This document shows, piece after piece, positions 34,558 to 43,220 of a stretch of 64,000 nt of DNA; within the stretch, counting starts at the first letter, position 1, and each line of letters starts with the position of its first letter. The position numbers and the translations under genes were made by a program. The stretch covers positions 1 to 64,000 of the forward strand of contig NZ_BJND01000035.1 in assembly GCF_006539505.1 (NCBI RefSeq), in the 5' to 3' direction. This DNA is from Streptomyces spinoverrucosus (GTDB lineage Bacteria > Actinomycetota > Actinomycetes > Streptomycetales > Streptomycetaceae). The notes beneath the pieces were generated by a model. That model searched no databases, was not told the origin of the DNA, and saw only the letters and a program-made list of their open reading frames with translations.

Positions 34558-35136
34558 TCAGACGCCCATGCCTTCTTCGCGCAGCCGCTGGAAGGCCGTC
34601 GGAGTGGGGCGCGCGCGCAGGAAGTCCCTGATCCCGCGGGCGCATTCGAGGGAGTCGGAGACACTCGTGTCGCACTCGATGTCGTAGACGCCGTGGGCGT
34701 GGACCTGCTTGAGCTGGCGGGCGGCGAGACCGGGCGGCCGGTTCCCCCGCTCGCGCTCCCGCAGCTCCAGTTCGTCCGGGGGGCAGTGCACGCCGACGAG
34801 GACCACGTCCTGCGGCACGAAGAGCGAGAGGCAGTCCTTCAGCCGCCATTCGGCGCTGAGGATGTGGTCCATGACGACGTTGTTGCCGGCGGCGGCCATG
34901 CCTGCGACCGCGCGGTGGTAGCCCTGCCAGGTCCGGTGCAGAACGGTGTCGAGCTCATCGGGCGGGACGGGGGCGCGGGACCGCATCGCGTGGAAGGCGT
35001 CGACCGGCATGTGGAAGTACGGCTCGTCGAGGATCCGCAGCAGCTGGGTCGCGATGCTCGACTTTCCCGAACTGGATGTGCCGTTGAGGAAGACGATCAG
35101 GCCACGGCGCGGTGGCACCTCGGTGAGATGTCTCAT
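34558..35136 (-). CDS. Chloramphenicol phosphotransferase-like kinase (CPT family)
   Basis: This 192-aa P-loop kinase has LIVFLNGTSSSGKSSIATQL (Walker A), the Asp in FHMPVDAFHAM and an arginine-rich lid (ELRERERGNRPPGLAARQ). It is a CPT family protein. True chloramphenicol resistance cannot be inferred; related enzymes phosphorylate other small molecules. The start at 35136 is chosen because the preceding part of the frame is Gly/Arg-rich shadow. It is 32 bp downstream of a small conserved gene. Confidence 0.85.
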   Translation of the reverse strand: MRHLTEVPPRRGLIVFLNGTSSSGKSSIATQLLRILDEPYFHMPVDAFHAMRSRAPVPPDELDTVLHRTWQGYHRAVAGMAAAGNNVVMDHILSAEWRLKDCLSLFVPQDVVLVGVHCPPDELELRERERGNRPPGLAARQLKQVHAHGVYDIECDTSVSDSLECARGIRDFLRARPTPTAFQRLREEGMGV

Positions 35137-35168
35137 ATACGTCGGTCCCGGCGCTCCAGGTCTCGTCT

Positions 35169-35348
35169 TCAGGCCGCCTCGATGACCTCGCCGCGGATCG
35201 CCGCGGCCCACTCGACCACCAGCAGCTCGTACTCCGCCCGCTCCTGTGCCGACAGTGAGCCGCCCGCGCGCATCCACAGCGCGCGGATCTGCTCGTTCAC
35301 CTCGGCAGCAGACCGCACGGAACCAGGGGTCACGGAGTCGGGGGACAT
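35169..35348 (-). CDS. Small conserved hypothetical protein
   Basis: This acidic helical protein of 59 aa has the core EVNEQIRALWMRAGGSLSAQERAEYE and ends LLVVEWAAAIRGEVIEAA. It precedes the CPT kinase on the same strand by 32 bp, so they are probably one transcript. An upstream ATG (35372) would add eight residues. The function is unknown; similar small helical proteins act as partners of neighbouring enzymes. Confidence 0.7.
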   Translation of the reverse strand: MSPDSVTPGSVRSAAEVNEQIRALWMRAGGSLSAQERAEYELLVVEWAAAIRGEVIEAA

Positions 35349-35420
35349 GCGGGCAAGCCTAGGCGCAAGCACTGACGCTGCGCTACCGGGCCGCTACTCA
35401 TCCCGTATGGGCTTGGTCAC

Positions 35421-35446
35421 GGCCCCCGGAGTGAACCCCGGGGGCC
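35421..35446 (-). terminator. Hairpin after uppP
   Basis: GGCCCCCG (35421-35428) pairs with CGGGGGCC (35439-35446), loop 10 nt, just after the minus-strand uppP stop. There is no T-tract. Confidence 0.6.
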
Positions 35447-35452
35447 GTCTGC

Positions 35453-36328
35453 TCAGCCTGCCGACTCCGCCGCGTGGGGACTCAGGACGCCGAACGTCAC
35501 CAGGGCGACGATCACGATGCCGAGCACTACGCGGTACCAGACGAACGGCATGAAACTCTTGGTCGAGATGTACTTCATGAACCAGGCGATCACCGCGTAG
35601 CCGGTGACGAAGGCGATCACCGTGGCGAAGATCGTCGGCCCCCAGGACACATGGCCGGTCTCCATGGCGTCGTTGAGCTCGAACAGGCCCGAGGCGAGCA
35701 CCGCCGGGATGGCGAGCAGGAAGGAGTAGCGGGCCGCGGCCTCGCGGTTGTAGCCCATGAAGAGGCCGCCGGTGATCGTCGCGCCGGAGCGGGAGACGCC
35801 CGGGACGAGCGCCATGGCCTGGCAGATGCCGAAGATCAGGCCGTCCCGCACACCCAGTTCCTTCAGCGTCTTGCGCTCCTTGGCCGCCCGGTGGCGCCCG
35901 CCGGTCTCGTCGCGGGCCGCGATCCGGTCGGCGATGCCCATGATCAGGCCGACCACGATCAGCATTGTCGCGGTGATGCGCAGATCACGGAACGGCCCGA
36001 CGATCTGGTCCTTGAGCGTCACGCCGAGGACGCCGATCGGTATCGAGCCGACGATCACCAGCCAGCCCATCCGGGCGTCATGGTCCTTGCGCCACGTCTT
36101 GTCGTAGAGCGAGCGGGTCCACGCCGACAGGATGCGCCCGATGTCCTTGCGGAAGTAGATCAGCACGGCGGCCTCCGTGCCGATCTGGGTGATCGCCGTG
36201 AAGGCGGCGCCGGGGTCCTCCCAACCGGAGAAGGCGGCGGTCAGGCGCAGGTGCGCGCTGGAGGACACGGGGAGGAACTCGGTCAGCCCCTGGACGAGTC
36301 CGAGGATGAGTGATTCGAACCAAGACAT
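35453..36328 (-). CDS. uppP: Undecaprenyl-diphosphatase
   Basis: This 291-aa membrane enzyme recycles the cell-wall lipid carrier and is linked to bacitracin tolerance. The two conserved motifs are GLTEFLPVSSSAHL near the start and GVSRSGATITGGL at about residue 180. About eight hydrophobic helices are seen. The Met at 36328 (MSWFESLILGLVQG) is the standard family start; the open frame upstream is non-coding. Confidence 0.95.
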   Translation of the reverse strand: MSWFESLILGLVQGLTEFLPVSSSAHLRLTAAFSGWEDPGAAFTAITQIGTEAAVLIYFRKDIGRILSAWTRSLYDKTWRKDHDARMGWLVIVGSIPIGVLGVTLKDQIVGPFRDLRITATMLIVVGLIMGIADRIAARDETGGRHRAAKERKTLKELGVRDGLIFGICQAMALVPGVSRSGATITGGLFMGYNREAAARYSFLLAIPAVLASGLFELNDAMETGHVSWGPTIFATVIAFVTGYAVIAWFMKYISTKSFMPFVWYRVVLGIVIVALVTFGVLSPHAAESAG

Positions 36329-36527
36329 GAAGTTACGGAGTCCAAGTGCCGATCGTGGAACGGACGGAGGACACACCGGGCCCCCGCGCGCGGTGATCGG
36401 GTGTGTTGAGGGGCAGCGTAGCGTCCCGGGCAGACACGCCCGACACAGGGGGTTTCCCGGGCGATCGACGGTGATCGGTTCGGGGTGTTGACCGGCCGCC
36501 GTGCCGGGCCTACGTTGCAGGGCGGGG

Positions 36528-36536
36528 AAAGCGCTT
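36528..36536. promoter_or_regulatory. LacI-family operator (AAAGCGCTT)
   Basis: The core palindrome AAGCGCTT (36529-36536) lies about 55 bp before the Gfo/Idh-DUF6807-cupin operon. This core is typical of LacI-family sugar regulators. No LacI gene is in the window, so the regulator acts in trans. Confidence 0.6.
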
Positions 36537-36589
36537 GCTGTCGCGCTTGTCATGCGTCCAGGGACCCCGGAGGAGTGCTGATCAGGTTC

Positions 36590-37840
36590 ATGCCCACATC
36601 CGCGACATCGGTGCCATCAGCGGCTGACACACCATCCACGACGGCCACGACAGTCGACACCCACGACCCCCAGACCTCCCGATCCCCCTCCGCCCCCCTC
36701 ACCGGCCGCCCCGTCAGAACCGCAGTCATCGGCACCGGTGGCATCGCCCGCGGATGTCACCTCCCCGCCCTCACCCGGCTCGCCGAGGAGGGGGAGACGG
36801 AGGTCGTCGCGGCCGTCGACATCGACCGGGCCGCCGTCGAGGCGTTCTGCGCGGAGGGCGGGATTCCGCACGCGTACACCGACATGAACCGGATGCTGCG
36901 GGAACAGCGGCCCGACCTGGTGACGATCTGCACACCGCCCACGCTGCACCGCGAGCAGACCATCGCCGCCCTGCGCGCCGGCGCCTGGGTGTGGTGCGAG
37001 AAGCCGCCCGTGCCCACGCTCGCCGACTTCGACGCCGTGGAGGCGGCGGAGGGCCCGGCCGGTGGACCGTACGCCTCGATCGTCTTCCAGCACCGGTTCG
37101 GCTCGGGCGCCGCCCATGTGCGCAGGCTGCTCGCGGAGCAGGCCATGGGGCGGCCGCTGGTGGCGCACTGTCAGACCACCTGGTACCGCAACGCCGCCTA
37201 CTACGCGGTGCCCTGGCGCGGCCGCTGGCAGACCGAGGGCGGCGGGCCCGCGATGGGGCACGGCATCCACCAGATGGACCTGCTGCTCGATCTGCTCGGT
37301 CCGTGGAGCGAGGTGCGCGCGATGGCCGGGCGCCTGGTGCACGACGTGGAGACCGAGGACGTCTCGACCGCGCTGGTCCGCTTCGAGAACGGCACCATGG
37401 CGACGGTCGTGAACAGCGTCCTCAGTCCCGACGAGGTGAGCCGCATCCGCGTCGACTGCGAGCGCGCCACCGTCGAGCTCACCCACCTGTACGGGCACGC
37501 CAACGACGACTGGCGGATCACCCCGGCGCCGGACGTACCGGCCGAGGAGGCCGCGCTCTGGAGGGACTTCGGGCCCGATGTGCCCAGCTCGCACCTGGCG
37601 CAACTGCGTGAGCTGGTCGCCAGCATGCGCGCGGGCGAGCGGCCGCGCAGCAGCGGGCCGGACGGGCGCAAGAGCCTGGAGCTGATCACCGCGCTGTACA
37701 AGTCAGCGTTCACCGACACGACCGTCAGCCGGGGCGAGATCGGCCCCGGCGACCCGTACTACACGGCCCTGCACGGCGGTGCGCCCGGCTGGGCACCCGT
37801 CGTCGCCGAGGCCGCCGCGAACCAGGAGGTGCCCGCATGA
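36590..37840 (+). CDS. Gfo/Idh/MocA family oxidoreductase
   Basis: This 416-aa NAD(P)-dependent sugar oxidoreductase has a Ser/Thr-rich leader (about 35 aa), then the Rossmann motif RTAVIGTGGIARGCHLPALT and WCEKPPVPTLADF. The C-terminal catalytic region has GGGPAMGHGIHQMDLLLDLLG. The ATG at 36590 is the best start, although its GGAGGAG is a little far upstream. The stop overlaps the DUF6807 start (ATGA). It probably oxidises a sugar or inositol derivative. Confidence 0.9.
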   Translation: MPTSATSVPSAADTPSTTATTVDTHDPQTSRSPSAPLTGRPVRTAVIGTGGIARGCHLPALTRLAEEGETEVVAAVDIDRAAVEAFCAEGGIPHAYTDMNRMLREQRPDLVTICTPPTLHREQTIAALRAGAWVWCEKPPVPTLADFDAVEAAEGPAGGPYASIVFQHRFGSGAAHVRRLLAEQAMGRPLVAHCQTTWYRNAAYYAVPWRGRWQTEGGGPAMGHGIHQMDLLLDLLGPWSEVRAMAGRLVHDVETEDVSTALVRFENGTMATVVNSVLSPDEVSRIRVDCERATVELTHLYGHANDDWRITPAPDVPAEEAALWRDFGPDVPSSHLAQLRELVASMRAGERPRSSGPDGRKSLELITALYKSAFTDTTVSRGEIGPGDPYYTALHGGAPGWAPVVAEAAANQEVPA

Positions 37841-38763
37841 CCGGTCCCCACATCGTCCACGCGCACGGCGACCGGATCACGGTCACCGAACCCACCACCG
37901 GCGTCGAGCTGTTCTCCTACGTCTACCGGCCCGAGGCGGCCTGGGAGGCGCCGAAGCCGTATCTGCACCCGATCCGCACCCTGGGGAACGCGGTCGTCAC
38001 CGACTACCGGCCCAACGACCACCGCTGGCACAAGGGCCTGCAGCTGACGGCCTCCCACCTGTCCGGCCAGAACCTGTGGGGCGGCAACACCTACGTGCAC
38101 GGAGAGGGCTATGTCGCCCTCCCGGACCGCGTCGGGTCCATGGCGCACGTCGGCTTCGACGAGGTCGCCTCCGACGGCTCCCGGGTCGTGATCGCCGAGC
38201 GGCTCACCTGGCACCCGCGCGGCGGCGAGCTGTGGGCCGAGGAGCAGCGCCGGATCGAGGTGCACGACGTCGACCCGGCGGCGGGCTCGTGGGCGCTGAC
38301 CTGGACCAGCGCCATCACCAACCGGCGGGACGAGCCGCTGCTGTTCGGCAGCCCGACCACGGCGGGGCGCGAGATGGCCGGTTACACGGGCCTGTTCTGG
38401 CGTGGACCGCGCGCCTTCCGGGACGGCCGCGTCCTCGGGCCGGACAGCGAGGGCCCCGACCTGATGGGCAAGCAGGCGCCGTGGCTGGCGTACTCCGGCG
38501 AGCACGACGGCGTCGACGGCCACGCCACCCTGGTCTTCGCGCACGCCCCGGAGAACGACCACACCGGTGCCGGGGGCGCCCACCCCGCCCACTGGTTCGT
38601 CCGCAACGAGCCCTTCGCCGCAGTCGCCCCCTCCTGGGCGTTCTACGACGAACTTCAGCTGGCCCCGGGCGACACCCTCACCCGCCGCTACCGGGTCGTC
38701 GTCGCCGACGGGGCATGGGAACGCGACGAGATCGCCAAGTACCTGGAGGCGCACCCGTGGTGA
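37837..38763 (+). CDS. DUF6807 (PmoA family) protein
   Basis: This 308-aa protein has the DUF6807 pattern: YLHPIRTLGNAVVTDYRPND, HHRWHKGL-like core (NDHRWHKGLQLTA), NLWGGNTYV, and HPAHWFVRNEPFAAVAPSW. The name PmoA is historical and does not mean methane monooxygenase. Such genes are common in sugar-catabolic operons, next to Gfo/Idh proteins. It is coupled on both sides by 4-bp overlaps. Confidence 0.88.
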   Translation: MTGPHIVHAHGDRITVTEPTTGVELFSYVYRPEAAWEAPKPYLHPIRTLGNAVVTDYRPNDHRWHKGLQLTASHLSGQNLWGGNTYVHGEGYVALPDRVGSMAHVGFDEVASDGSRVVIAERLTWHPRGGELWAEEQRRIEVHDVDPAAGSWALTWTSAITNRRDEPLLFGSPTTAGREMAGYTGLFWRGPRAFRDGRVLGPDSEGPDLMGKQAPWLAYSGEHDGVDGHATLVFAHAPENDHTGAGGAHPAHWFVRNEPFAAVAPSWAFYDELQLAPGDTLTRRYRVVVADGAWERDEIAKYLEAHPW

Positions 38764-39485
38764 ATACCGAGGAGCTGACGGGCGTGTTCACCGGCCTGCC
38801 GGGCTCGGTCGCCGTGTCGCACCTGTCCGTCTACGACTGGCCGGCTGCGGACGGGGTGTGCGGCGGAACTCCCCATATGCACCTGACCTGTTCGGAGGCG
38901 TACGTCGTCACCGGCGGGCGCGGCGCGGTGCAGACGCTCACCACGTCCGGGTACGAGGTCACGCCGCTCGCGGCCGGCACGGTCGCCTGGTTCACGCCCG
39001 GCACGATCCACCGGTTGGTCAACGACGACGACCTGCGTATCACGGTCCTGATGCAGAACAGCGGGCTGCCCGAGGCGGGGGACGCGGTGCTCACGTTGCC
39101 GCCGGAGTACCTGACCGACCCGGAGACGTACGCCGCCGCCACCGCGATCCCGGCGGACGCGCCCGTCGCCGAGCAGGAGCGCGTGGCCCGCGCCCGGCGC
39201 GACCTCGCCCTGGAGGGCTACCGCGTGCTGCGCGCGTCCGGCCCCGAGGCGCTGGCCGAGTTCCACCGGGCCGCGGGCGCGCTGGTACGGCCCCGGCTCG
39301 TCGAGTGGCGTGAGCGCTGGCGGCGGGGCGCCGAGGCGGCGGCCGCTGCGACGGGGGAGCAGCTGGACCGGCTGGAGCGGGGGGATGTGTCCCACCTCGC
39401 GGGGGCCGTCGTGCGGAGCGAACAGCCGTCGGCGCGCGGCAAGTTCGGGATGTGCGGGCGGTTGGACGTGTATCCCGGGCACTAG
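38760..39485 (+). CDS. Cupin domain protein
   Basis: This 241-aa protein starts at GTG 38760, overlapping the previous stop (GTGA). The cupin metal motif is HMHLTCSEAYVVTGG, with the second motif GTVAWFTPGTIHRLVND. A helical C-terminal half (about 125-220) follows, not usual for small cupins. The longer open frame upstream is a shadow of the DUF6807 gene. It is likely a sugar or oxo-acid isomerase, or a sensor, in the same pathway. Confidence 0.87.
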   Translation: MNTEELTGVFTGLPGSVAVSHLSVYDWPAADGVCGGTPHMHLTCSEAYVVTGGRGAVQTLTTSGYEVTPLAAGTVAWFTPGTIHRLVNDDDLRITVLMQNSGLPEAGDAVLTLPPEYLTDPETYAAATAIPADAPVAEQERVARARRDLALEGYRVLRASGPEALAEFHRAAGALVRPRLVEWRERWRRGAEAAAAATGEQLDRLERGDVSHLAGAVVRSEQPSARGKFGMCGRLDVYPGH

Positions 39486-39513
39486 GTCAGCATCACGCGC
39501 CCGTTAGGTCGGA

Positions 39514-39981
39514 TCACGCAGCCGTCGGCCCGGTGACGGTCCAGCCCGGGGACTGGGGGTGGGGGGTCAGGTCCTCGTGCTGGACCGGGTCGCCGCAGGC
39601 CTGGCAGGTGACAAGCGGGACCAGCTCGTGGCCGCAGATGTGCTCGACGACCATGGGGCGGTCGTCCTTGCGCAGGTGGCGGTTGCCCCATTCCATGAGG
39701 GTGAGCAGGACCGGCTCCAGTTCGAGGCCCGCCTGGGTGGGCCGGTACTCGAAGCGCTGCGGGCGCTCGCTGTAGGCCCGCTTGGTGAGGATCCCGGCGT
39801 CGACCAGGCGGCGCAGGCGGGTGGCCAGGATGTCGCGCGGGGCGCCGATGTTGCGCACGAGCTGGTCGAAGCGGCCGTTGCCGAGGCAGACCTCCCGCAG
39901 GACGAGCAGGGAGTACTTCTCGCCGACGAGCGCGAGGGCGTCGGCGATCGAGCAGGGGCGCGGATCTTTGGTGGCGGCCAT
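39514..39981 (-). CDS. HxlR family transcriptional regulator
   Basis: This 155-aa regulator has the HxlR winged helix: CSIADALALVGEKYSLLVLREV, FDQLVRNIGAPRDILATRLRRL and YRPTQAGLELEPVLLTLMEWG. A C-terminal Cys-containing tail (EHICGHELVPLVTCQACGDPV) may bind a metal. It is divergent from the thiolase, with an AT-rich promoter of about 150 bp between them, so the thiolase is the likely target. Confidence 0.92.
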   Translation of the reverse strand: MAATKDPRPCSIADALALVGEKYSLLVLREVCLGNGRFDQLVRNIGAPRDILATRLRRLVDAGILTKRAYSERPQRFEYRPTQAGLELEPVLLTLMEWGNRHLRKDDRPMVVEHICGHELVPLVTCQACGDPVQHEDLTPHPQSPGWTVTGPTAA

Positions 39982-40131
39982 GCAGCCCAGTCTAGGGGAG
40001 GGTTTGGTTATCCAACTGATTGCTTGCGCTCGTGGGTTTGTTTTTCCAACTCGCAGAGTTATGGTGAGTCTGGATTTCCTACTCACTGGTAGGCGCCCAG
40101 GTGGCTCCAGGCGGCCAAGGAGGCCCGCAGC

Positions 40132-41301
40132 ATGCGTGACGCAGTCATCGTCGAAGCCGTACGCACCCCCATAGGCAAGGGCAAGCCCAACGGCTCGCTC
40201 GCGCACGTCCACCCCGTCGAACTCCTCGCCCACACCCTGCGCACCCTCGTCGAGCGCTCCGGCGTCGACCCGGCGCTGATCGACGACGTCATCGGCGGCA
40301 CCGTCGACCAGGTCGGCGAGCAGGCCATGAACACCACCCGGTACGCCGTGCTGTCGGCGGGCTTCCCGGAGACCGTCCCCGCGACCACGGTGGACCGTCA
40401 GTGCGGCTCCTCCCAGCAGGCCGTGCACTTCGCCGCGCAGGGTGTCCTCTCGGGCGCGTACGACATCGTGGTCGCCTGCGGCGTCGAGTCCATGAGCCGC
40501 GTGCCGATGTGGTCGAACGTCCCGCCCGGCAAGGACCCGTTCGGCCCCGGTGTCGCCGAGCGCTACCCGGAGGGCCTCGTCCCGCAGGGCATCAGCGCCG
40601 AGCTGATCGCCGCCAAGTGGTCGATCACGCGCGAGCAGATGGACGCCTTCGCCGTCTCCTCGCACCGGAAGGCGGCCGCGGCCTGGGACGGCGGCCTGTT
40701 CGACGCCGAGGTCGCGCCCCTGGACGGGGTCGCGCGCGACGAGTGCGTACGGCCCGGCAGCACCACCGAGATCCTGGCCGGCCTCAAGCCCGCCTACTAC
40801 GACCCCGCCTTCGCCGAGCGCTTCCCGCAGATCGAGTGGAACGTCACCGCGGGCAACGCCAGCCCCATCAACGACGGCGCCTCCGCCGTGCTCATCACGA
40901 CCAGCGAGACCGCGGCCCGCCTCGGCCTGCGCCCGCTCGCCCGGCTGCACAGCTTCGCCGTCACCGGCTCCGACCCGCTGCTGATGCTCACCGGCGTCAT
41001 CCCGGCGACCGAGAAGGTGCTGCGCAGGGCCTCCCTGACCCTGGACGACATCGACCTGTTCGAGGTCAACGAGGCGTTCTCCAGCGTCGTTCTCGCCTGG
41101 CAGCAGGAGACCGGCGCCGACCTGGCCAAGGTCAACGTGCACGGCGGCGCCATCGCCATCGGCCATCCGCTCGGCGCGAGCGGCACCCGGCTGACGACCA
41201 CGCTCGTGCACGCCATGCGCGAGCGCGGCGCTCGCTATGCCCTGCAGACCATGTGCGAGGCGGGCGGGCTGGCCAACGCGATGATCCTGGAAGCCGCGTA
41301 G
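40132..41301 (+). CDS. Acetyl-CoA acetyltransferase (thiolase)
   Basis: This 389-aa thiolase has the nucleophile Cys91 (DRQCGSSQQA), the middle NEAFSSVVLAW, the His in GHPLGASGTR and the second Cys in MCEAGG. It makes or cleaves acetoacetyl-CoA-type thioesters; length and motifs suit a degradative or biosynthetic thiolase. Its TAG stop is completed by the first G of the inverted-repeat element that follows (the TIR begins at A41300). Confidence 0.93.
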   Translation: MRDAVIVEAVRTPIGKGKPNGSLAHVHPVELLAHTLRTLVERSGVDPALIDDVIGGTVDQVGEQAMNTTRYAVLSAGFPETVPATTVDRQCGSSQQAVHFAAQGVLSGAYDIVVACGVESMSRVPMWSNVPPGKDPFGPGVAERYPEGLVPQGISAELIAAKWSITREQMDAFAVSSHRKAAAAWDGGLFDAEVAPLDGVARDECVRPGSTTEILAGLKPAYYDPAFAERFPQIEWNVTAGNASPINDGASAVLITTSETAARLGLRPLARLHSFAVTGSDPLLMLTGVIPATEKVLRRASLTLDDIDLFEVNEAFSSVVLAWQQETGADLAKVNVHGGAIAIGHPLGASGTRLTTTLVHAMRERGARYALQTMCEAGGLANAMILEAA

Positions 41302-41558
41302 GGTCTGTCGTTTGGATCAGGTCGGCTGCGAGGGACTGCGCCTTTCCCCCCGACCCGAGCGGGGCCATGGGGGTGCCCCCGCGCGAGCGTGTTCGAGCGT
41401 GGGGGAGCGTGCAGCTGCAAGGCGGAGGAGGGCGGCGACGCGATGGGGGTCCCCACGCGCGAGCGCATTCGAGCGTGGGGGAGTCGGCAACCGACGACAA
41501 CGCGGCAGATGCGCGTGCCAGACCCCGCGACGCCGGCATGATCCAAACGACAGGCCCT
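41300..41558. mobile_element. Miniature inverted-repeat element, copy 1
   Basis: This 259-bp non-coding element is bounded by AGGGTCTGTCGTTTGGATCA and its inverted partner TGATCCAAACGACAGGCCCT (20-bp ends, one mismatch). It sits between convergent thiolase and TVP38 genes. An internal 41-bp segment (41367-41407) is duplicated at 41443-41483. It is related throughout to the element at 54125-54324 in inverted orientation. There is no transposase gene inside. Confidence 0.85.
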
Positions 41559-41576
41559 AAGCCTTCTGACCGCTGG

Positions 41577-42362
41577 TCAGCCGCGCAGGTGGTGGCGTTT
41601 GCGCCAGGCCACCACCGCGCCCGCCAGACCCGGAATGGCGATGGCGGCCATCGCGATCAGGAACACCGGCGACGTCGGCGTCGAGGCGCGGGCGCCGGCG
41701 ACGACGTATGCGGCGGTGTTCGGCAGCGAGCCGAGCGCCGTCGCCAGCAGGAACGGCAGCCAGCCCATCTTGGAGACGGCGGCGCAGTAGTTCGCGGCCC
41801 AGAACGGCACGCCCGGGAACAGCCGCACCGCCAGCATGGAGCGGAAGCCGTGCCGGCTGAACTGCCCGTCGACGGTGTTCAGGAACTTGCCGCGCAGCAG
41901 CGGGCGCAGCGCGTCCTGACCCAGGAACCGGCCGAGCCCGAAGGCGATCCCGGCGCCGATCACCGAGCCCCCGATCGCCGCCGCGATGCCCAGCTCGGAG
42001 CCGAACAGCGCGCCCGCCGCCAGGTTGAGCAGCGGCCGCGGCACGAACGCGACGGTGATGACGCCGTACGCGACCGCGAAGATGAGCGCGGCCGCGACGC
42101 CGCCGAGCTGGGGCGGCCAGCCGTGCGCGAGCAGCCGCTGCGGCTGGAAGAGCAGCACCGCCGCCCCGGCTCCGACCAGCAGGGCGACGAGCAGGGAGAA
42201 ACGGGCCCAGGGCGAGAGCAGGACTCTCACGCAGCGCGCGGCGAAGCCGAGGCGGACGGCCGCAGCCGCGGCGCCGGCGGGGACGGCGGCCGCGAGTTCG
42301 GTGGCAGTGGCCCGGGGAGAGGCCGGTGCGGTGCCCCCAGAGCGGGTGTGGGCATCGAGCAT
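41577..42362 (-). CDS. TVP38/TMEM64 family membrane protein
   Basis: This 261-aa polytopic protein of the DedA/VTT superfamily has the amphipathic VTT core: FVPRPLLNLAAGALFGSELG, FGLGRFLGQDALRPLL, and RLFPGVPFWAANYCAAVSKM. It has about six hydrophobic helices and an Ala-rich N-terminal tail. Members are lipid scramblases. It is convergent with the thiolase, with the inverted-repeat element between them. Confidence 0.9.
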   Translation of the reverse strand: MLDAHTRSGGTAPASPRATATELAAAVPAGAAAAAVRLGFAARCVRVLLSPWARFSLLVALLVGAGAAVLLFQPQRLLAHGWPPQLGGVAAALIFAVAYGVITVAFVPRPLLNLAAGALFGSELGIAAAIGGSVIGAGIAFGLGRFLGQDALRPLLRGKFLNTVDGQFSRHGFRSMLAVRLFPGVPFWAANYCAAVSKMGWLPFLLATALGSLPNTAAYVVAGARASTPTSPVFLIAMAAIAIPGLAGAVVAWRKRHHLRG

Positions 42363-42411
42363 TCGGTGACACTAACCGACAAATATGTGTGATCGCCGTA
42401 TGGTTCGTCTC

Positions 42412-43134
42412 ATGAGCGTCACAGGTGCGGGAACGGTGGGTGTCCCGCACAGCACCCTCGCCGACACGCTGCTGGAACGGCTCACCGCCACGTACACCGC
42501 CGCGGCCGATCCGGCGCGCGCGGCGCCCATGCGGGCGTACATGAAGGATGTCGCGCCCTTCCTCGGCCTGACCACACCCGTGCGGCGCGCCCTGTCCCGC
42601 ACGGTCGTCGAGGGCACGCCCCGACCGGACGAGACCGACTGCACCGCCGTCGCCCTGCGCTGCTGGCAGCTGCCGGAACGCGAGTACCACTACTTCGCCG
42701 TCGACTATCTGCGCCGCCATGTGAGCCGTTGCTCGTCCGCCTTCCTGCCGGTGGCCCGGCAGCTCATCACCACCGTGTCCTGGTGGGACACCGTCGACCT
42801 GATCGCCGCCCATGTGGTGGGCCCACTGGTGGCTGCCGATGGCGGGTTGAAGTCCGAGATGGACGCCTGGATCGTGGACGACGACCTGTGGATCGCCCGC
42901 GCGGCCCTGCTCCACCAACTGCGCTACAAGGAGCGCACCGACAGCGAACGCCTGTTCACCTACTGCCTGCGTCAGTCCGGGCACCCGGACTTCTTCATCC
43001 GCAAGGCCATCGGCTGGTGCCTGCGGGAGTACGCCAAGACCGATCCCGCGGCCGTACGCGGCTTCCTCGCGCGGGAGCGGGGGCGGTTCGCGCCGCTGTC
43101 GGTGCGGGAGGCGTTGAAGAACATCGGGCCGTGA
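42412..43134 (+). CDS. AlkD-like DNA alkylation repair protein
   Basis: This HEAT-like repeat protein of about 240 aa has the AlkD signatures MRAYMKDVAPFLGLTTPVRR, YFAVDYLRRHVSRCS, TVSWWDTVDLIAAHVVG and DFFIRKAIGWCLREYAKTDP. Related glycosylases remove 3- or 7-alkylpurines without base flipping. The start is uncertain: ATG 42412, 42400 and 42385 are all in frame and none has a clear ribosome-binding site. Confidence 0.9.
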   Translation: MSVTGAGTVGVPHSTLADTLLERLTATYTAAADPARAAPMRAYMKDVAPFLGLTTPVRRALSRTVVEGTPRPDETDCTAVALRCWQLPEREYHYFAVDYLRRHVSRCSSAFLPVARQLITTVSWWDTVDLIAAHVVGPLVAADGGLKSEMDAWIVDDDLWIARAALLHQLRYKERTDSERLFTYCLRQSGHPDFFIRKAIGWCLREYAKTDPAAVRGFLARERGRFAPLSVREALKNIGP

Positions 43135-43220
43135 CCATCGGGCCGTGACTGTGGGGGCGGGCGGGGCGGCGTGAACCCCCTGCCTGGAAAAACCATTCGA
43201 CGCCCGCCCCGGCGTCGGCG

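Noticed and set aside
34558..35136. Chloramphenicol resistance gene
   Set aside because: Only the general CPT kinase fold is visible; a resistance phenotype cannot be inferred.
37779..38759. Very long frame apparently fusing an Arg-rich protein to the cupin
   Set aside because: The upstream part is an out-of-frame shadow of the DUF6807 gene; the cupin start at 38760 overlaps the previous stop.
37837..38763. Reading the PmoA family name as methane monooxygenase
   Set aside because: The name is historical; DUF6807 proteins have no relation to the membrane copper enzyme and sit in sugar operons.
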